The notes under the pieces: model-generated | Databases searched by the model: none | What the model saw: only the letters and a program-made list of their open reading frames with translations | Told to the model about the DNA's origin: nothing | Translations under genes and position numbers: made by a program | Part shown: one piece after another, positions 23,113 to 28,236 of the stretch | How the letters are laid out: each line of letters begins with the position of its first letter | Numbering within the stretch: the first letter of the stretch is position 1 | NCBI GenBank assembly: GCA_045652445.1 | Contig: JAZRUJ010000060.1 | Location: 1-28,236 of the forward strand | DNA from: RGIG995 sp045652445 | GTDB lineage: Bacteria > Bacillota > Clostridia > Oscillospirales > UBA644 | Reading direction: 5' to 3' | DNA: 28,236 bases

Positions 23113-24780
23113 TCAAAAACCTCCTTCTGCCCGAATTTCTTTCAGACGGTACATTACGTTGTTTTGCAGTCCGAAAGCATCGTGAACAATCTTATACTGT
23201 TCGTAAATTTTATTGTAGATCTTATGATTTTTCTCATCGGGGGAATATACACGATCCAACAATCGGGACATTACGGAGACGGCTTGTTCCAAAGTATCGT
23301 AACCACCTTTTTGGCTGCCTGCGGCAACGGAGGCGTACATTGCCATCGTTAAAGCCGGTCCTTGTGTAGATGCACAAACGCGAATGGGGCGGTTGGTAAT
23401 ATCGGCGAACATTTGCATCATGAATTCATCCTTATGTGCAATCCCGCCACAGGCAACAATCTCGTTTACGGGAACACCGTAATCTTCCAACTGCTCCAAA
23501 ATCCGACGGGTACCAAACACGGAACCCTCCAGCAATGCACGATAAATTTCTTCCGGTTTTGTCTGCAAAGTTAAACCGAGAATCATGCCGGAAAGATCGG
23601 ATTTCCCTAAAACACTACGATTTCCGTTAAACCAATCTAAACATAACAAGCCCGATGATCCGGGTTTGGAATCCTTCAACTTATAGCGTAAATATTTATG
23701 AATTCCCATCCCATTTTCTTCCGCTTCTTTATAAAAAGATGCAGGAAGACAATGGTCCAAGAACCATGCAAACATGTCTCCGCAACTGGCCTGTCCCCCC
23801 TCGTATGTAGTATAACCGGGGAACATGGAATCGGGAACGGAAGAGAAAATACCGGGAATTTGTACGTTTTCTTCTTTCGAAACAAAATGACACAAAGAAG
23901 TGCCTATAATCATCGCCATTTTCCCGGGGCCAATCACACCGCAAGCAGGCATGGAAGCAGCACCGTCCACAAAAGGAGTAGAGACGGCTGTACCGACATT
24001 CAATCCGGTAAGTCTCGCCCCTCGCTCATTGATCGTTCCAAAACAGGGGTCATAACTAACCGTATCCCCGCCGAATTTTTCTTCTACGACGTTTTCAAAA
24101 CGAGGATCCAATGCTTTCATGAATTCTTTGGAAGGATATCCGCCCAAGGCAGGATTCCAAAACTCCTTAAAAGCCGCAAAATTAAACCCTTTCTTTTCCG
24201 TGCCGCACAGAAGTGCCGTAATCCAATCCCCCGCTTCAGAAATGCGATAGGCGGCATGATAGACTTCTTCGTCAGACTGAAGAATAGATAAAATTTTAGC
24301 AAGACCGTTTTCTGCCGAACAATTTCCGCCAAAATAATCCAAATGAGCGTCATTTAACTCTTTGGTGACCCGTTCGATCAGCGTTGCTTGCGGCTGTGCC
24401 GTATGATCTTTCCACATGGTAGCGTATGCCTTAGGGTGAGAGGCATATTTAGGATCAAAACAAAGAGGAGTAAGGTCTTTATCGTAAGGCAGCACCGTAG
24501 CGGCGGTAAAATCCACACCAATGCCGATAACCTGATCGGGAGAAACCGAGGCTTTCAACATCACGTCCCGAATTACCGTAGATAAGACGTCCAAATAATC
24601 CTGGGGATGTTGTACGGCGGAATCACGAGGCAACAGGGTTCCGTCCGGAAGTTTTTCCGTCATAATACTATGGGGATATTCGTGAGTACTTTCCGCAATT
24701 GCTTCCCCGGTTTGAACGTCCACTAACAACGCACGACCGGAAAGAGAGCCGTAATCTAAGCCAATTACGTAACGTTTCAT
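23113..24780 (-). CDS. araB: Ribulokinase
   Basis: This FGGY-family sugar kinase phosphorylates L-ribulose to L-ribulose 5-phosphate in arabinose use. The N-terminal ATPase half has GLDYGSLSGRALLVD, GIGVDFTAATVLP and ATMWKDHTAQ with GGNCSAEN, all typical of AraB. The second half has IGTSLCHF, YEGGQASCGDMFAWF and VACGGIAHKDEFMMQM. Length 555 matches E. coli AraB (566). The start is ATG 24780 or the adjacent ATG 24783; the first overlaps the stop of the radical SAM gene upstream. No arabinose isomerase or epimerase gene is in the window, so the pathway genes must lie elsewhere or the kinase has a related substrate. Confidence 0.92.
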   Translation of the reverse strand: MKRYVIGLDYGSLSGRALLVDVQTGEAIAESTHEYPHSIMTEKLPDGTLLPRDSAVQHPQDYLDVLSTVIRDVMLKASVSPDQVIGIGVDFTAATVLPYDKDLTPLCFDPKYASHPKAYATMWKDHTAQPQATLIERVTKELNDAHLDYFGGNCSAENGLAKILSILQSDEEVYHAAYRISEAGDWITALLCGTEKKGFNFAAFKEFWNPALGGYPSKEFMKALDPRFENVVEEKFGGDTVSYDPCFGTINERGARLTGLNVGTAVSTPFVDGAASMPACGVIGPGKMAMIIGTSLCHFVSKEENVQIPGIFSSVPDSMFPGYTTYEGGQASCGDMFAWFLDHCLPASFYKEAEENGMGIHKYLRYKLKDSKPGSSGLLCLDWFNGNRSVLGKSDLSGMILGLTLQTKPEEIYRALLEGSVFGTRRILEQLEDYGVPVNEIVACGGIAHKDEFMMQMFADITNRPIRVCASTQGPALTMAMYASVAAGSQKGGYDTLEQAVSVMSRLLDRVYSPDEKNHKIYNKIYEQYKIVHDAFGLQNNVMYRLKEIRAEGGF

Positions 24781-25679
24781 CATTTGTCCTTTCTAACACC
24801 GGTCAGGTCAAACACCGGAGTCATAGAAAAATTATCAGAGTCTCGACCTTGCATATACCCCGTCAATCCCAATTGCGAGGCATGTTTTAATGCGGCGGAA
24901 TATTCAACGGAATACAATTTGCGATTGATCTCCGGACAAGCGGAGAGGTCTCCGCAGGGAGTATATTGACGCATTAAACTGATCCGAATTGAGTCTTTTG
25001 GAAATTGTTGAGAAATCCAGGAAAGAAGTTCTTTAGTATCTTCTTTTCCTCCCGGCAAAACCAAATGGCGGATTAAAACACCCTTTTTCAGAATTCCATT
25101 GTCGGAAAAGATACAAGCACCGACCTGACGAAACATTTCCTTAATCGCCATAGATGCCACTGTAAAATAATCTTCCGTTCCGGAGTACCGCAAGGAACGT
25201 TCGGGAGAATAATATTTCAAGTCCGGAAGATACACGTCAACTAAGCCGTCAAAACATTCTAAAATTTCCATGGATTCATATCCGGAACAGTTGCAGACCA
25301 CGGGAATTTTCAAACTCTTTTTCACCAGCTGTAATGCTTTTGCCACCATTGGAGCAAAATGAGACGGAGTAACGAGATTAATATTTTCCGCACCGGAAGA
25401 TTGCAATTCCAAAAAGATTTCCGAAAGACGCACTTCCGAAATATCTTCCCCAACTCCGCCCCGGCTGATCGGTGCGTTTTGGCAAAACCGACATTGTAAG
25501 GCACATCCGGAAAAAAACACCGTTCCGGAGCCTTTTTTTCCGGTAATACAAGGTTCTTCCCCAAAATGAAGGGATGCCCGGGCAATTCGGACTTGATCGG
25601 TTCCACCGCACAAACCGGCGTGTTTTAATCGATCTGCACCGCATTTTCGGGGACATAACGTACAATGCCGAATATCCAT
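24780..25679 (-). CDS. PflX-type radical SAM protein (pyruvate formate-lyase activase-like)
   Basis: The radical SAM site is C59-x3-C63-x2-C66 in SGCALQCRFCQNAP. Ahead of it is a Cys-rich N-terminus, CTLCPRKC (C6, C9, C13) and C24, typical of the PflX/COG1313 group. That group is named after PFL-activating enzyme, but its real substrate is generally unproven. Length 299 is normal. ATG 25679 is chosen because GAGG lies five bases upstream; a longer frame to 25736 would cross the terminator hairpin. It is first in the operon with ribulokinase and the DUF6062-like gene, and no glycyl radical enzyme gene is in view. Confidence 0.88.
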   Translation of the reverse strand: MDIRHCTLCPRKCGADRLKHAGLCGGTDQVRIARASLHFGEEPCITGKKGSGTVFFSGCALQCRFCQNAPISRGGVGEDISEVRLSEIFLELQSSGAENINLVTPSHFAPMVAKALQLVKKSLKIPVVCNCSGYESMEILECFDGLVDVYLPDLKYYSPERSLRYSGTEDYFTVASMAIKEMFRQVGACIFSDNGILKKGVLIRHLVLPGGKEDTKELLSWISQQFPKDSIRISLMRQYTPCGDLSACPEINRKLYSVEYSAALKHASQLGLTGYMQGRDSDNFSMTPVFDLTGVRKDK

Positions 25680-25703
25680 ACAAACCTCAAATTGAAATAT
25701 GGG

Positions 25704-25732
25704 AAACGGGCAGCAATCCCTGCTGCCCGTAC
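25704..25732 (-). terminator. Hairpin after the foldase gene
   Basis: ACGGGCAGCA (25706-25715) and TGCTGCCCGT (25721-25730) form a perfect 10-bp GC-rich stem. On the minus strand only TTTCCC follows, so termination is probably partial and may let some transcription into the radical SAM gene. Confidence 0.72.
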
Positions 25733-25746
25733 TCAAAACAACTCTA

Positions 25747-27225
25747 TCAGCCTACCTGAGACAGGCTCTTATTGTTAAAGGTCATGGGGTATTTATCTCT
25801 CAGATCATCCAGATAGTCCTGATAATCTTTAGATTTCATATCTTCCACGACATCGGCATTCCATTTTTCTTCGCCGTAAGAAACGAAGTATACGATGTGA
25901 TAACCGTAAGAGGACTTAACGATTTCGCAATCGCCTTCTTTACGACCTTCAGCCCAGATCCATTCGGTGATTTCATCGACCATGGTATCCTGATCAAAGT
26001 CTTCGTAAAGACCGCCGTTGTTTACACTTCCTTCATCGTCGGAATTATCCTTAACGAAAGCGGCAAAAGAATCTTGGGTAGCAGCACCGTCTTGCCATTC
26101 TTTCAACAGTTTTTCTGCGGCAAGTTTCTGTTCAGCATCATTGGTTTGAGCGTTGCCTTTATCATCTTTAATTACGGCACCATTATCATCTTTCAAATCT
26201 TCAACGGTAAAGAGAATGTGACGCATAGTGGCAAGTTTATAGGTTTCTTTGCCCCGTTCTACAAAGAAAATTACGTTGTAGGTGTCGCTGGAAGAAGAGG
26301 ACGTAGCCGCAGTTTTAATTACGGTAACGTCGCCTGCTTTACGATCTTCTGCAAACAACCATTTGGAAGTATCGTCGTCTTTCGTATAAGAAGCGCCTTC
26401 CTTCAGGTAGGTTTCAGCCTTGAAGGTGTCGGCGTTTTCACGAGACTTAATAGCTTCCAGGAATGCAGTTTCATCGGTTGCTGCGGCCTTAATATCATTT
26501 GCAACGTCTTCCGCACTCTTATTGTTATCGGAATCAGCTTTGGCAGTATAAGAATAATACTTCACGCGGTCGTAGGTATTCTTATCTGCAGAATAGAATT
26601 TTTCAATAGCGTCCGCATCGTATACCAGGCTGTCCATGTATGCGTCATGGAAATTCAACGCAACGGCACGACGAGTTTCGTATTCTTTGAATTCATCAAA
26701 AGTAATGTTAGGACCGTAGATAGACTGAACGTATTTGTTCAGTTTTGTATTGGATTCCGCAGCAGCATCTTCCAAAGCTTTGATGGAATCATCCAAATCC
26801 TTTTGCCCTTGTTCGGTCAACTGATATTCCCCGTTCGCATTTGCTTCGTTATAAAGCAGATAGATTTCTTCCAGCTGAATTTTTGCCTGATTTACGAAAT
26901 AATCGTACCAGGTAATGCTGGAATCAAAATAACAGGCTTGACTCTTCAGGGAAGTGGAGACATCAAAACCAATCATGCTGGCATAGTAATAATACTGGGA
27001 ATAGAAATTGTTCAATGCAGAATAGTAATTCTGATTAAATTCCAAGGCATTAATTTCAGCATCACCAACCGTCATAACTACGGTTGTGCGACGGAAATAA
27101 CCACCCTTAGCAACAACGGCGAGAGCGATCGATGCAAGAAGAACTAAAGCACAGACAATTGCGACAATCTTCACAATGGGAGACCATACCGCATCCGACT
27201 TCTTTGTTACAGGTTTGTTAGACAT
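25747..27225 (-). CDS. Membrane-anchored peptidyl-prolyl isomerase with two parvulin-like modules
   Basis: This is an extracytoplasmic foldase of PrsA/SurA type. One uncleaved membrane anchor (about 17-38) follows a short basic cytoplasmic start; there is no lipobox, unlike PrsA. Residues about 52-215 form a Tyr-rich helical chaperone part. A parvulin domain at about 333-448 is intact (MRHILFTV, NNGGLYEDF, YGYHIVYFV). A preceding segment, about 221-323, repeats its later half (WLFAEDRKAGDVTVIK compared with WIWAEGRKEGDCEIVK) but has lost the HIL strand, so it looks like a degenerate first parvulin domain. ATG 27225 lies eight bases after AAGGATGG; the frame extends to 27498 without translation signals. 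Confidence 0.88.
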   Translation of the reverse strand: MSNKPVTKKSDAVWSPIVKIVAIVCALVLLASIALAVVAKGGYFRRTTVVMTVGDAEINALEFNQNYYSALNNFYSQYYYYASMIGFDVSTSLKSQACYFDSSITWYDYFVNQAKIQLEEIYLLYNEANANGEYQLTEQGQKDLDDSIKALEDAAAESNTKLNKYVQSIYGPNITFDEFKEYETRRAVALNFHDAYMDSLVYDADAIEKFYSADKNTYDRVKYYSYTAKADSDNNKSAEDVANDIKAAATDETAFLEAIKSRENADTFKAETYLKEGASYTKDDDTSKWLFAEDRKAGDVTVIKTAATSSSSSDTYNVIFFVERGKETYKLATMRHILFTVEDLKDDNGAVIKDDKGNAQTNDAEQKLAAEKLLKEWQDGAATQDSFAAFVKDNSDDEGSVNNGGLYEDFDQDTMVDEITEWIWAEGRKEGDCEIVKSSYGYHIVYFVSYGEEKWNADVVEDMKSKDYQDYLDDLRDKYPMTFNNKSLSQVG

Positions 27226-27265
27226 GACAATCCATCCTTTTTGTTTATTAATTGTTACTTGCCTC

Positions 27266-27271
27266 ATTATA
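27266..27271 (-). promoter_or_regulatory. Probable -10 element of the foldase gene
   Basis: TATAAT on the minus strand lies about 40 bases before the foldase start codon. No good -35 is visible at 16-18 bases, so another factor or an imperfect promoter is possible. Confidence 0.5.
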
Positions 27272-27301
27272 CCGCGAATATTGCGAAGCACTATGGACAA
27301 A

Positions 27302-27329
27302 TTGTAACAATTATTCGGTATATTATAAA
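27302..27329 (+). promoter_or_regulatory. Possible promoter of the DUF3298-like gene
   Basis: TTGTAA (27302-27307) and TATAAA (27324-27329) are 16 bases apart, followed by further AT-rich DNA. The region is rich in such words, so this is tentative. The 212-base gap 27226-27437 holds only these divergent signals. Confidence 0.4.
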
Positions 27330-27437
27330 ATATATTATAGCAAATCACAAAAAGAAAAGCAAGTCTTTTCATAGAAATGTAAAATTTTCGTTGCAGATGA
27401 ATCAATTTTAAAAATTTAATACTGGGGGCTAGAAAAA

Positions 27438-28175
27438 ATGCAACCGAATATGAGCGGGGAAACCATTGAAAGTTTGCTTTACCGAGAAAATAAACCAATC
27501 CTGGAATTAAAAATTTCCTATCCGCAAATTATGGGACCATTCTCAAAGGAAAGCGAATACAGATTCAACGATTATTATCGAATTCAAGCCCGGAATCTCA
27601 ACAAAAAAGCCCGTACACAATTTTATAACCGAGCAGCGGAAGAATCAAGAATTGCAGAAGAACAGGAATACGATTTTACGCTCCATTCCTTTCTTCGAAC
27701 CTTTACATCCCCTCGAGTAGACACCCGCTACACCTCAATTTTACTAGATAGATATCAATTTTGCGGAGGTACTCACGGAACAACCGTCCGCAAGGGGAAC
27801 ACCTGGGATCTTTCCATCGGAACACAGGTACCTCTTTCCTATTTTTTTTACAATAATACCCCCTATCGGAAAATTATAACCGACAGCATTTGCGAACAAA
27901 TTTCCATGGAACAAAAGAAACAGGAGATTCTCTTTTTTGAGAATCCCCTGCAAAATGCAAAACAATGTTTTCATGAAAGCAATTATTATCTGTCCCATAA
28001 TGCCGTAGTAGTTTTTTATCCATTATATACCCTGGCACCTTATTACGCCGGAATCTTATCCTATCAAATTCCCTTTTCCAGATTTGATAAATGTTGGATA
28101 CCGAAGCGAAAACCCAGAGAAACTAATCCTTATACAGGACGATTCTCCGTGGAATCTGGGACTGAATTGCTTTAA
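27438..28175 (+). CDS. DUF3298/RsiV-like domain protein without membrane anchor
   Basis: The 245-residue protein shows the DUF4163/DUF3298 pattern found in the extracellular part of RsiV and related proteins. The central motif is FCGGTHGTTVRKGNTWDLSIG, and the C-terminal strand pair is VVFYPLYTLAPYYAGILSYQIPFS. Unlike RsiV it has no signal peptide, membrane segment or lipobox, so it should be cytoplasmic unless a partner exports it. GGGGGC lies about ten bases before ATG 27438. No ECF sigma factor gene is adjacent. The function is unknown; a peptidoglycan- or lysozyme-binding role is known only for RsiV itself. Confidence 0.78.
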   Translation: MQPNMSGETIESLLYRENKPILELKISYPQIMGPFSKESEYRFNDYYRIQARNLNKKARTQFYNRAAEESRIAEEQEYDFTLHSFLRTFTSPRVDTRYTSILLDRYQFCGGTHGTTVRKGNTWDLSIGTQVPLSYFFYNNTPYRKIITDSICEQISMEQKKQEILFFENPLQNAKQCFHESNYYLSHNAVVVFYPLYTLAPYYAGILSYQIPFSRFDKCWIPKRKPRETNPYTGRFSVESGTELL

Positions 28176-28178
28176 AAA

Positions 28179-28236
28179 TTAAAACCCGAGATCTTCCTGA
28201 ATCAACACAACCGTCGCATCACAGGAGGATGGCTTA
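28179..28236 (-). CDS. C-terminal end of an unidentified minus-strand gene
   Basis: A minus-strand frame enters from beyond the window and ends with KPSSCDATVVLIQEDLGF and a TAA stop. The composition looks like genuine coding sequence, and it converges on the DUF3298-like gene with only three bases between the two stops. Eighteen codons are too few for me to name a family. Confidence 0.4.
   Translation of the reverse strand, partial: KPSSCDATVVLIQEDLGF

Noticed and set aside
25699..27147. A 482-codon open frame on the plus strand across the foldase gene
   Set aside because: It is antisense to a protein with clear parvulin motifs, has no ribosome binding site, and its Phe/Ile-rich product has no recognisable domain. 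It is a shadow of the minus-strand codon usage.
1..28236. CRISPR arrays, tRNA or rRNA genes, insertion sequences, toxin-antitoxin or defence genes
   Set aside because: I looked for regularly spaced repeats, cloverleaf sequences, transposase motifs and small overlapping gene pairs of that kind and found none that I could support.

Overview
The window reads as chromosomal housekeeping DNA from a low-to-moderate GC Gram-positive anaerobe. The best guess is class Clostridia, probably Oscillospirales/Ruminococcaceae-like. The evidence is DivIVA, SepF, a RicA/YlbF-type protein, Hfq, a MutS/MutL pair whose MutL carries an endonuclease motif, strong AGGAGG-type ribosome binding sites, extended -10 promoters, and small Cys-containing proteins of clostridial type. 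No rRNA, tRNA, CRISPR array, insertion sequence or phage gene block was recognised. The species assignment is inference.

Layout. (1) 1-5132, plus strand, lower GC: a membrane glycosyltransferase, a 1.2 kb AT-rich gap with a likely structured RNA, a possible peptidase remnant and several inverted repeats, then a XerC/D-type tyrosine recombinase and an MFS transporter of organophosphate-antiporter type. (2) 5171-17544, minus strand: one probable 12-gene operon running miaB - ricA/ylbF-like - mutS - mutL - miaA - hfq - HlyD-like membrane protein - yggS/ylmE - sepF - divIVA - lspA - rluD. It starts at a clear promoter beside miaB and ends at a bidirectional terminator. It joins two gene blocks that are separate in Bacillus subtilis: the ymcB-ymcA-mutSL-miaA-hfq block and the ylmE-sepF-divIVA-lspA-rluD block. 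(3) 17597-20600, plus strand: a small Cys protein with glucose-6-phosphate isomerase, a small P-loop protein, and an alpha/beta hydrolase. Two near-identical extended -10 promoters and strong terminators mark the units. (4) 20600-27225, minus strand: a short aspartate kinase, ruvX and an acyl carrier protein with a consensus promoter; a DUF6062-like Cys protein, ribulokinase and a PflX-type radical SAM protein in a tightly overlapping operon; and a membrane-anchored foldase with two parvulin-like modules. (5) 27438-28236: a DUF3298-like protein on the plus strand and the last 18 codons of an unidentified minus-strand gene.

How the genes work together. The long operon couples tRNA modification (MiaA makes i6A37 and MiaB thiomethylates it), mismatch repair, RNA regulation (Hfq, RicA-like), cell division and polar growth (SepF, DivIVA), PLP homeostasis, lipoprotein maturation and rRNA pseudouridylation. 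The remaining genes serve central sugar metabolism, amino-acid synthesis, lipid or polyketide carrier function and protein folding outside the membrane.

I did not find a convincing new defence or mobile system. The most interesting unexplained material is the xer-proximal non-coding region (a dif-like 11-6-11 palindrome, a repeated 13-mer and a candidate RNA of about 175 nt). Next come the merged operon with its HlyD-like insert, the lysC leader hairpin, and the duplicated parvulin module.
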